Source of the DNA: Fulvia fulva
Taxonomy: Eukaryota > Ascomycota > Dothideomycetes > Mycosphaerellales > Mycosphaerellaceae
DNA: 64,000 nucleotides
Assembly: GCF_020509005.1 (NCBI RefSeq)
Contig: NC_063016.1
Location: 3,472,001-3,536,000, forward strand
Direction: 5' to 3'
Shown: positions 41,879-52,222 of the stretch, one piece after another
How positions within the stretch are numbered: position 1 is the stretch's first letter
Layout of the letters: each line of letters begins with the position of its first letter
Notes under the pieces: generated by a model
The model's database searches: none
Told to the model about the DNA's origin: nothing
The model's input: the letters and a program-made list of their open reading frames with translations, nothing else
Translations under genes and position numbers: made by a program

Positions 41879-42874
41879 ATGCCAGCCAACACCGTCTGCT
41901 CGAGCTGCCTGCGGGCAATGCGCCAGCAAGCTCGTCCTCGACCACAAAGCAGGAGCGTCCAAACAGCGCGATCCCTCACAACATCACGTCGCCTTCGTGC
42001 TCAAGAAGTACCAACGCAAGCCCGCCGGCCTCCTCCTCCTGCAGAATCGCCCTTCAGCCAGACGACACCACCAGGTCCGCAGGACACCAATGTCCCTCCT
42101 CCCGGCTTCCAGAACCTCGCTGAAACTCTCCGCAAAACATCTCGATCTACCACCGAGCCGTATGTTGCGTATGGAGGCACCGAAGACCTCTTTCGGGAAT
42201 GCAGCAGGCAATGCTCATATACCATTCCGTCCGCACTTGCCGAGAAGATGGAAGATCGAGTGCCGCCGATGAACGCAGCTGGTGATCATCTTGGTGAAGG
42301 ATCTGGATGGTGGTTGGAGAGCAAGGCGAAAGGAGGACTGGGCCTGGAAGCCACCTTCAACAGCTGGGCACAAGTCTTGTATCTACACATGTGGATGATC
42401 ACCGTCAGGATACGATGCTTTCCCAAAGACTACGTCAGGAGCTGGGAGCAAAACCTGCTGGACCACTTCTTCTACGCCGCAGAAGATCGCATGGCGACGT
42501 GGCATGGAATGTCAGCAAGAGGCGTCAGAAACAAGAACCTGAAGGATCTATGGCTGCAGTGGAGAGGATGCCAATTGAGTTACGATGAAGCTCTTGCGAA
42601 GGAGAGCGACACAGTCATGGCGACAGCCATTTGGCGGAATGTGTTCAAGGCCGACGAGGGCGTCGATGTTGCTGATCTCGCCACGGTTACGGCATATACC
42701 ATGCGTGAATTACAGCGACTTGGCAAACTGAGCGATGCCGAGATCTCGGAAGGCAAGATCAAATTTGGCGAGCCCAGAAGCATCACAGAGATTCTCTCGA
42801 AGCAGAGCCCGGCGTTCGTGCAGCGCCTTACAGCAGCTGAGTTGAAGGCGCCAGAGCTCAGTGGTCAGCCATAA
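41879..42874 (+). CDS. CBP3: CBP3-like cytochrome bc1 assembly chaperone (UQCC1 family)
   Basis: Single exon, 331 aa from the ATG at 41879. An in-frame ATG at 41777 would add 34 residues ahead of the apparent mitochondrial presequence (PANTVCSSCLRAMRQQARPR, basic and Ser/Arg-rich with no acids). A Pro-rich linker follows and then the conserved ubiquinol-cytochrome c chaperone domain: FNSWAQVLYLHMWMITVRIR, LLDHFFYAAEDRMATWHGMS, NLKDLWLQWRGCQLSYDEAL, and AIWRNVFKADEGVDVADLATV. In yeast the protein binds the mitoribosome exit and newly made cytochrome b. Matrix side of the inner membrane is the expected location. Length and domain look complete. Confidence 0.85.
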   Translation: MPANTVCSSCLRAMRQQARPRPQSRSVQTARSLTTSRRLRAQEVPTQARRPPPPAESPFSQTTPPGPQDTNVPPPGFQNLAETLRKTSRSTTEPYVAYGGTEDLFRECSRQCSYTIPSALAEKMEDRVPPMNAAGDHLGEGSGWWLESKAKGGLGLEATFNSWAQVLYLHMWMITVRIRCFPKDYVRSWEQNLLDHFFYAAEDRMATWHGMSARGVRNKNLKDLWLQWRGCQLSYDEALAKESDTVMATAIWRNVFKADEGVDVADLATVTAYTMRELQRLGKLSDAEISEGKIKFGEPRSITEILSKQSPAFVQRLTAAELKAPELSGQP

Positions 42875-43475
42875 AGATCTTGGGATTAGCATGAAGGTTA
42901 AAGCGCCATTCTTGGGCCACATGCAGTATGGCAAAGTCTCAAAAAAGAAGGCATTGACGACAAAACACGCTACTGTGTAGTATCTGTACATTACGAGCAG
43001 TTCAGAAATGTCGCTCGAAGACGATGATCAACAGTGTAGCAAGCACCAGTTTTCTCATTGACATCCAAGCTCACCACCACATTACGCCTAGATGAGAATC
43101 TCCCTCAAGACCACCATGCAGTGGCATGCACGAGATAGATGACAACAGGCGCAACTCCTCTTTTGCCCTTCGAATCGGGTCGCGACAGAGCTTATACCTC
43201 GACTGTTTGCGCTATACCAACCACAAAGTTCGCAGATCTTCGGCCAAAGCCGGAATAACATGCACTGCAGTCACAGCAGCAACCACATGTACGCAACGAC
43301 TCGCGATCGCACCTGCGGAGTCCAGCAAGGTCAAGGTCAAGTATACATGCTGTCCACGCTCCATCATCCATCACCGCAGCCAAGCCTCCACCCCAAGTCC
43401 TCCACATCCACACCTCACCTCATCCACCAACCCACAACACAATCCAACCCAACCCCCTACCTCCACAACACAGCC
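42875..43475. other. intergenic, no gene recognised
   Basis: 3' flank of CBP3 and promoter of the next small gene, which includes a C/A-rich pyrimidine stretch at about 43373-43470, typical of a fungal 5' leader. Confidence 0.4.
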
Positions 43476-43904
43476 ATGACCCCCGACATCGAAAAACACG
43501 CGCGCAAAGAAGCCAACGCCAACATCTACAACTTCTCCGACCTACGCCCCTCCGGCAAAACAACCCGCGACAATCGCGGGCGTCGCACAATCCTCCTCTT
43601 AAACTCCCGCACCGGCGACGAGGTGACGAATAGCGAGAACATCGACCATCACTTTGATCACCACGGGGATGAAGGAATTACGAATAGGTTTCAGCATGAC
43701 TTTGATTCGTTGGGGGCGTGGTATTATTTTGACGAGTATCCGGAGCGGGCGAGGGTGGCGTTGCAGGCGCTGTGGTTTCCGGTTTTGGTGGGGAGGTGTG
43801 TGTGGATTTATACGAGGGTGAGGTGGGAGCTTTGGTGGAGGGGGAGGGGGAGGGGGAGTGGGGGTGGTGGTGGTGGTGGTGGTGGCGGCGGTGGGGAGGT
43901 GTGA
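43476..43904 (+). CDS. hypothetical protein with poly-glycine C-terminus
   Basis: One exon, 142 aa from the ATG at 43476 (TPDIEKHARKEANANIYNFS). The longer frame upstream is low-complexity leader. Ordered part: DLRPSGKTTRDNRGRRTILL, then acidic/His-rich NIDHHFDHHGDEG, FQHDFDSLGAWYYFDEYPE and an aromatic helix (ALQALWFPVLVGRCVWIYTR). It ends RGRGRGSG followed by a run of 12 Gly encoded by GGT/GGC triplets. No family is recognised. Codon-level G-richness makes the exact C-terminus prone to length change. Confidence 0.5.
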   Translation: MTPDIEKHARKEANANIYNFSDLRPSGKTTRDNRGRRTILLLNSRTGDEVTNSENIDHHFDHHGDEGITNRFQHDFDSLGAWYYFDEYPERARVALQALWFPVLVGRCVWIYTRVRWELWWRGRGRGSGGGGGGGGGGGGEV

Positions 43905-44298
43905 TGAGGGGGATTTATGGAGGGGGTGGTGCTTTTTAGTTTGTCGTATTGCTGGAATTGGAGCGTCGAGCATAACAGTTGTTCACAGTAATATTCACTC
44001 ATCTTGCCTTTCCATTCATGGCCATGACGAGTGGCTTGTTCGGCTATACAATATACAAACGGGATGCGCTCGTTCATGACTGTATCTCTCCACCCCTCTA
44101 GACACGAGCGCTCATCTCTTTCGCCTCTTTCATCACCCCGGACGTCCTGCCCCGCGACATGAGCGAGCGCGTTCTTCCGTCTACGTCTTCTGCAACGACT
44201 GTGCCTTTGCACTTCGTGCAGATGGCGGCTTCGCAGGTTAGGTGGTGGAGACATCCTCATGTGCCCCATACAAATATCATCCATTCCTCATATCTCTC
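43905..44298. other. intergenic between convergent genes
   Basis: 3' flanks of the poly-Gly protein gene and YME1. Nothing else is recognised. Confidence 0.4.
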
Positions 44299-46765
44299 CT
44301 AAGGACTGCCTGCCACCTGGCCACCTGACGGTGGGTCGGGGCTACCTGAACCAACGCCTGGAACGGGAACTCCAGGTGGAGGTGGAGGTGGTAAGAATGA
44401 GCCGGGCTCGGGCATCTTGACGGGAGTGCTGACGTCGACCTTGAGCTTGTCGGTCAACTGTTAAACAGCAAATGTTAGCTATGCTCCAAATAGGCATTCC
44501 ATAGCCTCAGCCACTGGCGTTCTGCAAGGATCGCCCGTGCATGTCACTCACCTTTTCGCCCCTCACAACCTTCTCGATCTCCTCCTTGTTAAGAGTTTCG
44601 TATTCCACAAGAGCGTTGGCCAGACGTTCCAATCCTTCTCGATTCTTGGTTAGAAGGTCGACGGCACGCTTTCTGCCATCCTCAACAAGCCGTCGAACCT
44701 CAGACTCGATCTGTTTTTTGGTTTCGCCGGAAAGCTTGTTATAGTTGTTCGCAAGATCGATGTTGCCCAGCGATTCGCTCATGCCGGCCCTGGTGACCAT
44801 CGAGTACGCAATTCGAGTAGCGTTCGTGATGTCCGAGCTCGCTCCAGTTGTCACGTTGTCCGCACCGTAGATCAGCTCTTCGGCCACTTTGCCGCCCATG
44901 GCCACGTCAATTTGTGCCATCATCTGCCTCTTTGTTTCCGACACCTGATCCATCTCCGGCAGCATGTATGTGATACCCAAGGCGTGGCCTCGCGGCATGA
45001 TGGTGGCCTTGTATAGAGGCGTAGAATCTTCCGTGAGCAGCGCCACTAGAGCGTGTCCACCTTCATGGTAGGCTGTCATGACCTTGTCCTTCTGCTGGAT
45101 TACCGCACTTCTGCGCTCAGCCCCCATCATGATCTTGTCCTTTGCCCACACTAGATCTGCCTCTGTGACCTTCTGTTGCTTGAGCTTTGACGCACGAACA
45201 GCCGCTTGATTGACAACGTTCTCCAACTCAGCGCCGGAGAAGCCAGGACAACCTCGAGCGATAGTGGCAGCGTCCACGGCAGGGTCGAACTTGATGTTGC
45301 GCATGTGGTGCTTGAGAATAGCAATGCGACCGCGGACATCTGGAAGCGGTACGTTAACGTTGCGATCGAAGCGGCCAGGTCGAGTCAATGCCTTGTCGAG
45401 AGATTCGGGGAAGTTGGTTGCACCGATGATGATGACACCAGAGTCCTGGGAGAAGCCATCGAGTTCAGTCAAGAGCTGATTGAGAGTCTGCTTAGCGTAA
45501 GCGGCATCGCGTTCATGGCGCTTGCTGCCAATAGCGTCAAGTTCGTCGATGAAGATGATGGCTGGGCTCTTTGCGCGGGCGTTGGTGAACAGTTCGCGGA
45601 CACGCTTGGCTCCGACACCGACGTATACCTCGTCGAACTCAGATCCAGACATGTAGAAGAATGGCACACCGGCTTCACCGGCCACAGCACGTGCGAGAAG
45701 AGTCTTTCCGGTACCTGGAGGACCAACGAGCAGGACACCCTTCGGAAGCTTGCCGCCCAGGGTACTAAACTGGTCGGGAGATTTCAAAAAATCGACCAGC
45801 TCCTGGAGCTCATCCTTGGCCTCGTCGCAGCCTTGAACATCGGAGAACTTGGTTGTCTGTAGTTCAGGCTTTGCCTCGGCATCTTTTGCGCCGCCGACCT
45901 TCTTCAACACGCCAGTTGCCTCGATGAGCAGGGTGAAGACGACCAGCGAGCAGTATGCGACCAGACCAAAGACCAGGAAGAACCTGACCCATTTGAAGAT
46001 GGTGCTGCCCATGCTCTCGTCGACGACAACGTACAGTGGCTCGCTCTTGGCGCCGGAGCCCTGCCGTGAAATGCTGACATTGCCTCCTTGTGTCTTTGCG
46101 GATACGGCTTGTCCAATAGCTTGTAGTTGTTCGCTGCTCATCGTGTTGCTGTTGCCGGCTGGGATACGGCCAGCCATGGCTCCAAGTCCACCTGCTCCTA
46201 CTTCGGCAGCGCCCAATCGTTCGAGCGCCTTCTGGTAGGCTTGGTCGGTAGCGGCGTTCGTGGCGTAGCGTCCAGTGTTGTACCGTTCGACGAGGATCTC
46301 GGGCATGTTTGCGCGGAGAAGAGCCTGATAGAAGCCATTCTGGGCAGTGGCGCTGGACGGATTGTTGTTCGCTTGCTGTTCCATATGGGCGAGGAGGTTT
46401 CGATTAGGCTGCGCATTGCTGCTGTTGCTGTTGCTGTTATTGCCACCCCCGCCGAATATTGTCCGTTGCTGGCTGAAACCAACGAAGCTCGTCCTGACAG
46501 GCGCTCGAAGGGCAAGCGGGCCAAGTCGAGTTGCGGCGGAGAAGCATTTCGAGGCGGGCGATAGGGACGACAGTGGCAATGTCCCGCGTGGCAAGTGGCA
46601 AAGTATCGACGCTGCGGGTCTCACTGCAAAGATGGCCTGACCTCGCGCCAGCACGCTGCCCATAGTCGTCGTTGTGGCCATGCTCCCGGCCGTCGTGCAG
46701 TCTCTCTTGCGGTAATGCGGACTTGCCGCTTGCTTGGTGAAGGGACGCGCAGCAGAAGAAAGCAA
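44299..46765 (-). CDS. YME1: mitochondrial i-AAA protease (YME1, FtsH family)
   Basis: Exon 1 (44552-46765) and exon 2 (44299-44457) are separated by a 94-nt GT-AG intron; total 790 aa. A long basic/Ser-rich mitochondrial presequence is followed by an Asn-rich stretch, an N-terminal helical domain, and one TM helix ([19 protein letters not shown]) near residue 260, as in i-AAA proteases with one membrane pass. The AAA domain has Walker A GPPGTGKT, Walker [10 protein letters not shown], pore loop YVGVG and SRH-type [19 protein letters not shown]. Metalloprotease motif HEGGH and downstream EELIYG are present. The second exon adds a Pro-rich tail ([14 protein letters not shown]). It degrades unfolded and surplus inner-membrane and intermembrane-space proteins. 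An internal ATG at 46681 is a possible alternative start that still leaves a targeting sequence. Confidence 0.93.
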
Positions 46766-47106
46766 TCAGATGAGCGGAAGGCGTCACAAGACGGGACTGC
46801 CGATGCGGCTGCGCTATATGGGGGTGCGCTGCACCAGAGGACGCTGAATGAGGATGTGCGGTGGCCTGTGGGAAGTGCACACGACTCACATGGAGCACCC
46901 GGACGTTTCGAAGTGTCGAGGCCGCTGCGGTGTTTCACCGGCAAACCCCGTGCTTCAAGCGGTCATGACCATCGTGCTTCAAGCGGTCATGACCATCGGG
47001 ACTTCAAGCGGTCATGACCATCGGGACTTCCGACACCGTACACGACGATATGAACGCTAAGCAACATTATTTCATGGCAGCCATCTTGACTGACTACACC
47101 ATCATA
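46766..47106. other. upstream flank of YME1 ending at the truncated reductase
   Basis: Holds the YME1 promoter and the 24-bp minisatellite listed separately. No other gene is seen. Confidence 0.4.
46949..47030. repeat. 24-25-bp minisatellite, about 3.4 copies
   Basis: Copies at 46949-46972 and 46973-46996 are identical (CGTGCTTCAAGCGGTCATGA + CCAT). The third, 46997-47021, is 25 bp and starts CGGGACTTCAAGC, and a partial copy CGGGACTTC follows. It lies about 80 bp beyond the broken end of the reductase fragment. Confidence 0.9.
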
Positions 47107-47604
47107 TCAATGGCCGAGCACTGTCGTCTGAAGGAGGATACGCTTTGGCTTGATGCCCGCCTTTGGCAGACTCTGGAGGAAGTTGTCGAGGAGCGGCACA
47201 TTGGCCTCTACCAACGCCTTGGCCAGATTGGCACTCATCCCGGACTCGCCGGTCTTCGGCTGTAGATACGAATAGAAGAAGACGTAATCCGCGTCGACTC
47301 CGGCGTCCTTTAACGACTTGGCGACTGAATCTCCAGATGAGGTGAGGTCCACTGAGACGTGCTGTATCTTGCATCTTTGCTTCTCCGTGAGCAGATTCAG
47401 CATTTCCTGCTTCAGAGGGGAGCGAGATAGGGTATAGACTTTTGACCACCGATCAGGAGTGTCCCGCAGGGCGCGCAAGGCGTTGAAGCCAGATATGCCA
47501 GTCGCGCCGCAGATGATGGCTTTCAGGTTCTTGATGCTTGGGTCGAATTGTGGCAGATTGCGGTAGATGCCAGACTGGCGTAGAGGGTAGTTTGCCGAAG
47601 ACAT
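47107..47604 (-). pseudogene. N-terminal fragment of a PRISE-type NAD(P)-dependent reductase (SDR)
   Basis: The ORF gives 165 aa. It starts like fungal PRISE/SDR reductases: LKAIICGATGISGFNALRAL (Rossmann GxxGxxG), YTLSRSPL, then HVSVDLTSSGDSVAKSLKDA, DYVFFYSYLQPK, MSANLAKALVEAN and IKPKRILLQTT. At the point where family members continue TGGKxYG the frame changes to VLGH and stops. Normal proteins are about 380-400 aa, so more than half is missing, including the catalytic Lys/Tyr region. I found no downstream exon before the minisatellite at 46949-47030. Most likely a truncated pseudogene. Confidence 0.7.
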
Positions 47605-48876
47605 GATGCAATAATCGATCTGAGCTGTCTTGAAAGATGGAAGAATGCTGAAGAGATGCTACTTGGTTGAGTATGCGGGAGTTTCTCTTATGCTCTGCTC
47701 GATTGATGCTTCATTTTGCGCAGAGCCACCCAAGTGGGTGCAAAATTCTAACCTAACGCCCAAATCCACCTCAATATGCATACCTACGGAGGTGTGACAG
47801 TGGTCCAGAGGAGCACGCGATGTGTCAGACGTCACCTCAGAGCCTTGGGATGCAGGACCGCAGCCGTCTAATGCAACCTTGAAGACCCAAGTCGTATGGC
47901 GCGCGCCACGCTGCGGGACGCAGTGCATGTATCATTAATCTGCCTCGGGTCTGGAAGATGTCTGTCGCCCATAGTGACGAAAACGGGATGAATGGGCCAA
48001 GCTTCGCAGCTCGTGGTACCCAATGGATCGAACCTCAGACCCAACGATCGAGAACGCTTTCTTCGGCATGGCAAGCCATCTGTTCTGACTTGTTGATGGC
48101 AACGAATTCGAGTACGATATCCGTCCGAAGCATTGATTTCACGACATGAAGCGGAGGTTCTGCAGGTCCATTGACTCCATAAAAGTACGCCGACGACCTT
48201 TGCCCGGCAACATCCAATGACGATGCACTATCGACCCACCTCACGTTAGCGTCCCGTATTGTGGGGCAGCAGCACAGCAGAATTTCCCTATGTTGTCTTC
48301 ATGCCCCGACACAATATTTCGCGGGCATACCTCGACTATATCGACAGACAGAACGAAACTCACCAAAGCGGCCCATAGCCACAGGATCGAGATTCGACTA
48401 AGTTCAGACGGTCAATACATTTATTTTCAGCCGGCCACAATGCTTTCATAACGTGGATGGCGTTAGAGCCCCTTCAGATGATCAAGACAAGCTGCCTGTT
48501 CTCCTCGACGGCGGCGCAGCAGCAATGTTGCCAGGTGCTAGAGATGCTCTTGAGACAATATTCGGCAGAGTGCGAGATCTTTCGACAGGTCAACGGCAAT
48601 CTTTACAAGCTCTCAACGATGTATCGGTTAGACCTCGTCTGAAAGAAGGTACGTTGCCCATCTTCCTTTGTCACCGACGTCACCATTGAGAGACCAATCG
48701 CCAAAGATAGTACTTCTTTGACGAACCTTTGTCCTCATGGATATGTGTTATTTCACTGTCTGCTGGACATTAGAAGCTCGTGGCCACCATGGTCACCATA
48801 ATTTCGCGGTCTACACGACTCCTGCTTCACGATACGACTGACAACTCACTCACGCTATCCGCTTTTTTCCGCGAAA
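47605..48876. other. intergenic, 1.3 kb, no gene recognised
   Basis: Upstream of the reductase fragment and the acidic-repeat gene. Short ORFs show no domains. The plus-strand ORF at 48453-48689 resembles nothing I know. Confidence 0.45.
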
Positions 48877-50430
48877 ATGGTCTTCACTGGGTCTCCAGAT
48901 CAGGTCACACGGGTCGGTGATCATAAACCACTTCGATGTCCAGATGGTCTCAACCTCGATGCGCGATATGTCCGCGTCAGCATGGAGATGATAGGTCGCA
49001 ACAGGAACATTCCGTGGTGTTTTGAGAAGCGTTGGGCGGAAAAAATAAAAGACATCATTGGGAAGCGATGGGTGTACCTTACTGCAGATCACGTTACCGT
49101 TCATTCGTCTCTGGTCATTGCGAGTCAATGTCCCAACGAGGTAACATACATTACATGGGACAATCTGCGAAGAGAGCTGAATCAAGGCAAGAACCTCGTT
49201 CAGTCAGAGCAGAAAGTTCTCGTTCTCTGTCACTGGCCATGTGATCGACAGGTCGATGTCATTGGTAGTGTCTATCGCGATATTCAGAAGATACACGGCG
49301 AGCAGGCTCGCTTCTACCCTAATCTACGAGAGTTACAAGAGGCGGAATTCAAGATTGGTGACATCGAGGCTCTGGACCACATCGCACGATCAGCACCAAA
49401 CAGCTTTGCCTATCGACCAACGACATGTCTGAGTACAAGTGGTTGCACACTTCTTCAGCCTTTCGTTATGAAGCGGGCGAATTCTTCTAACTCCAACGGC
49501 GTCTTTGTCCACCCTAGTATGGAAGATATACGCGACCTCCTACCATGCCAACCGGGCGACACGGCACAAGAAGCGCAGGCGCTGATGGACAAGGGGCAGA
49601 GGTGGTTTCACCAGGAAAAGATAAACTCGTTGATCGAGTTCGGTGAGTTTCGTCTTTTTATCGTTACTTTACCTCACACAGAAGGACTTCGTGGCCGAAA
49701 GGGGTATGTTTTCGAGGCTATACACACGATCCCAGTGACTAATGATGACGACGTCGTGGAGTACAACTTCGGGTTGAATGTGCTCAATCGTGTATCGGAT
49801 GAGCTCCTAGATAAGGACTTTTGCGGTGACAAGACTTACAAGGATCTCGAGGACTTCGCGCTATACACTTACGAGCAGTTGCGAAGGTTTGAACGGCAGG
49901 ACCGTGTTGGTACGAAGCAGAATAGTGACGATACTGCTATTCCACGCGAGCAGGACAACGCAAAGAAGCGTAAGCGTTCCACCGACGATGATGATGATGA
50001 AGAAGAAGAAGAAGAAGAAGAAGAAGAAGAAGAAGAAGAAGAAGAAGACTCTGCCTCAACCAAGAGAGCACGCACTGAGCTCCCTGACGACACATGGCAC
50101 GCCGAATCTCCGGAGTTGGGCCAGCTGGCTGGTACTCTTTCTCCGGGGAAGAACATCCCGCCATCGACGCTCAGAACACTTCGCAACGAAGAAGTCTACC
50201 CTGCAGCGCCTCGAATAGACTGCAGCGACTCCATGTTTGAGTCGCTGGAGATGGCTGTGCGGATGGATATTGGCATTCCAGCCGAAAAGGATGGCCATCG
50301 CTTCTTCGTGAACGAGATCACGAGGGAGTGGCATGGCGACTTGTTTCCGTATCAAGTTGGACATCCGCAGACGCGCCTTTGTAAGGCGATTGCGAATGCT
50401 AGGAATGAGTACTTCTTTTCGTGGAGGTGA
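48877..50430 (+). CDS. hypothetical protein with poly-Glu tract, possibly ATP-grasp-like
   Basis: Single exon, 517 aa, ATG at 48877. Residues 1-340 look folded: GLNLDARYVRVSMEMIGRNR, KVLVLCHWPCDRQVD, NSFAYRPTTCLSTSGCTLLQ with PFVMKRANSSNSNGVFVHPS, and INSLIEFGEFRLFIV. The spacing of KRANSSNSNGVF and EFGEFRLFIV recalls the ATP-binding Lys loop and metal-binding acids of ATP-grasp-like proteins, but this is by eye and uncertain. Residues about 365-395 are KKRKRS, then a run of Asp and Glu encoded by a GAT/GAA microsatellite, then KRAR, so nuclear location is plausible. The C-terminal part (SMFESLEMAVRMDIGIP, GHRFFVNEITREWHGDLFP) is again ordered. Start context is good and no intron is needed. 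Confidence 0.6.
   Translation: MVFTGSPDQVTRVGDHKPLRCPDGLNLDARYVRVSMEMIGRNRNIPWCFEKRWAEKIKDIIGKRWVYLTADHVTVHSSLVIASQCPNEVTYITWDNLRRELNQGKNLVQSEQKVLVLCHWPCDRQVDVIGSVYRDIQKIHGEQARFYPNLRELQEAEFKIGDIEALDHIARSAPNSFAYRPTTCLSTSGCTLLQPFVMKRANSSNSNGVFVHPSMEDIRDLLPCQPGDTAQEAQALMDKGQRWFHQEKINSLIEFGEFRLFIVTLPHTEGLRGRKGYVFEAIHTIPVTNDDDVVEYNFGLNVLNRVSDELLDKDFCGDKTYKDLEDFALYTYEQLRRFERQDRVGTKQNSDDTAIPREQDNAKKRKRSTDDDDDEEEEEEEEEEEEEEEEDSASTKRARTELPDDTWHAESPELGQLAGTLSPGKNIPPSTLRTLRNEEVYPAAPRIDCSDSMFESLEMAVRMDIGIPAEKDGHRFFVNEITREWHGDLFPYQVGHPQTRLCKAIANARNEYFFSWR
49986..50048. repeat. GAT/GAA trinucleotide microsatellite inside the coding region
   Basis: About five GAT followed by about 16 GAA repeats encode the Asp/Glu run of the 48877-50430 gene. 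Length variation would stay in frame. Confidence 0.9.
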
Positions 50431-50549
50431 GGCAGCAAGCTCGCGTGAGTAAGTCTTCTGTTTTGCAGCTTTCGTACAGTACTTCGATATACCTTATGTC
50501 ATCTTCTCTAATCATCCCTTTTCCGCCTCTCGTATGCTGGATCTTCCTT

Positions 50550-51320
50550 CTAGCTACTGTTCACTGCTTGCACCACGGCTAGATTTGGACTTGCCAGGAA
50601 GTCTTTCCAGAAGTCCGGCTCTTCCTTGACGACCTCAGCTTGTTCGCAAGGCACCACTCGAACATTCCTCAACCCATATTGCTCGTACATAGCAGTGGAC
50701 CCAGATCGAGTGATATTCATCGACGACGCCTCGAATTGCGTCGTAGGTGTGGTGTGGATCGAGACAAGATACTTGATGCCTCCTGGAATCGCCTCGATGT
50801 TTCGTGCAGACACGCCGTACTTCGGGAACGCAGCCTGCAATTCTTCCACATTGGCATCCCGCACACCCACGAATTTCCCACCGGGCTTGAGATACTTTGC
50901 AATGTTCGCGAACATGCCCTCCAGCACGTCGAGAGTCGGCGCACAACCGAAGATCCAGTTGGCCATGACCACATCGTACTTCTCCTGTCGCAAGGATAGG
51001 TGCTCTAGTGGCTTGGAAACGTCTGCCTCGAAGTATCGCAGCTTCTCAACATGGGCAGGGCCCTGACCGAGTACCTGAGCGACATTGAGCATCTCGAGCG
51101 AAACATCGATAACATCTACGCTCAAGGCGCCTAGCTCGACTGCTTCGCGAGCGTGCAGACCTGTGCCGCCACCAAGGTCCAGCACTGTGAGCCCAGAGCA
51201 GTCGCCCAGGGCTATCTTGATGAGTTGAGATTCGAGTTGGCCGATAGGCGTGGAGCCGTAGTCGTTATAGGTGGCTGCGGAAGCATTGTATGCCGTCTTG
51301 AACTGCTCCGTGGCTGACAT
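50550..51320 (-). CDS. class I SAM-dependent methyltransferase
   Basis: One exon, 256 aa from the ATG at 51320 (SATEQFKTAYNASAATYND). The frame extends to 51362, but the internal Met matches the usual start of this family. SAM-binding motif I is TVLDLGGGTGLHAREAV. The acidic residue after the second strand lies in VDVIDVSLEMLNVA, FEADVSKPLEHL follows, and motif IV-like VVMANWIFG is near residue 125. AKYLKPGGKFVGV is the typical post-motif. Small-molecule O-, N- or C-methylation is likely. It is about 11 kb from the PKS cluster with unrelated genes between, so I do not assign it to that pathway. Confidence 0.8.
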   Translation of the reverse strand: MSATEQFKTAYNASAATYNDYGSTPIGQLESQLIKIALGDCSGLTVLDLGGGTGLHAREAVELGALSVDVIDVSLEMLNVAQVLGQGPAHVEKLRYFEADVSKPLEHLSLRQEKYDVVMANWIFGCAPTLDVLEGMFANIAKYLKPGGKFVGVRDANVEELQAAFPKYGVSARNIEAIPGGIKYLVSIHTTPTTQFEASSMNITRSGSTAMYEQYGLRNVRVVPCEQAEVVKEEPDFWKDFLASPNLAVVQAVNSS

Positions 51321-52222
51321 TATTTCGATGGAAAGAATAGCGGTGAGTTCTCTGTGGATCAATTCAGGTGAGTTGCGAGTCGCAGGTCATAGACCGAGAG
51401 ATTTCGTTCGAGCGAGGAACGCTGAGTTCTAAGTTGGTTGTTGTTGAGCTGCATGGAAGCTGATTTGGCTAGATTCCCCTCACAGTTGAGTTACACCAAT
51501 GTAGCACAGCAACGATCCTGGTATTGACCCTCATGTCTGTCCCTTTATGTCAGCATTGTTAGCAGCAGACATCAACGAAGCCAACACGGAGTGTATGCCG
51601 GGGAGGGGGGGGGGCGTCGGAGGATGCACATAACAGCGCCAGATGTTGGAAGGCAGATCTCAAGATACGATGAACGAGTAAATGAATGCAAGCATGTCGT
51701 CGAAAGGTCTCCCTGTCAGACGGATCCTCACAACTTCGTATGGCTATCAAACTTCCCGCTGCTCCTTATTCGAAGGAAACGGACGTCCTGTTCAAGCAGC
51801 ACCAAGCCATAACCTCTATGAGCCATGCGAACGCCATACCAGCACCGGAGTACGCCTCTTCCGATCAGTAATGCCAACGTCCCCTATGCAGCACACTCCG
51901 CGGCTTCGGCCCCCACGTTAAAGCTGCAAGGCGCATTATTCTCAGGACAAGCAGACTCAGAGCCGCAACCAGCAACCTGCACGACACCTCCTTCACCCTC
52001 CCACTGACACTGGCTGAACTCTTCGCGAGACGTATCATTAAGACACAGACCAGTAAAGGTCTCCTCGGAACCGCCATTCCCATCAGCGTTCACAAAGCGA
52101 GCGCCATTGTTCATGGTTCGAGACTCGGAATTGCATCGTACTCCAAAGCAACCGTTTTGGTTGTTTGGGTCGTACAGGCATAATACCAGATCTCTAGCTT
52201 GTTGAGCAACTTAGCCAGACGT
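51321..52222 (-). other. possible cysteine-rich C-terminal extension of the subtilase gene, interrupted
   Basis: In the same minus frame as the subtilase, after its TAG (52223-52225) and a TAA four codons later, the frame is open again down to 51884: DLVLCLYDPNNQNGCFGVRC, TFTGLCLNDTSREEFSQCQ, VQVAGCGSESACPENNAPCS and an end AAECAA. Eight or more cysteines and an even composition suggest real coding sequence. A 36-nt intron (GTCTCA...AACAAG) would join it but is very short. The rest of the interval (51321-51883) shows a G homopolymer near 51601-51616 and no gene. Confidence 0.35.

Noticed and set aside
44541..46640. Several long plus-strand ORFs (for example 45206-45862 and 45849-46238)
   Set aside because: They are antisense shadows of the highly conserved YME1 coding sequence.
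46949..47030. CRISPR-like repeat array
   Set aside because: The units are contiguous with no spacers, in a eukaryotic genome. It is a minisatellite.
50550..51320. Methyltransferase as part of the PKS pathway
   Set aside because: It lies 11 kb beyond the hydrolase, with housekeeping genes (CBP3, YME1) between, so membership in the cluster is not supported.
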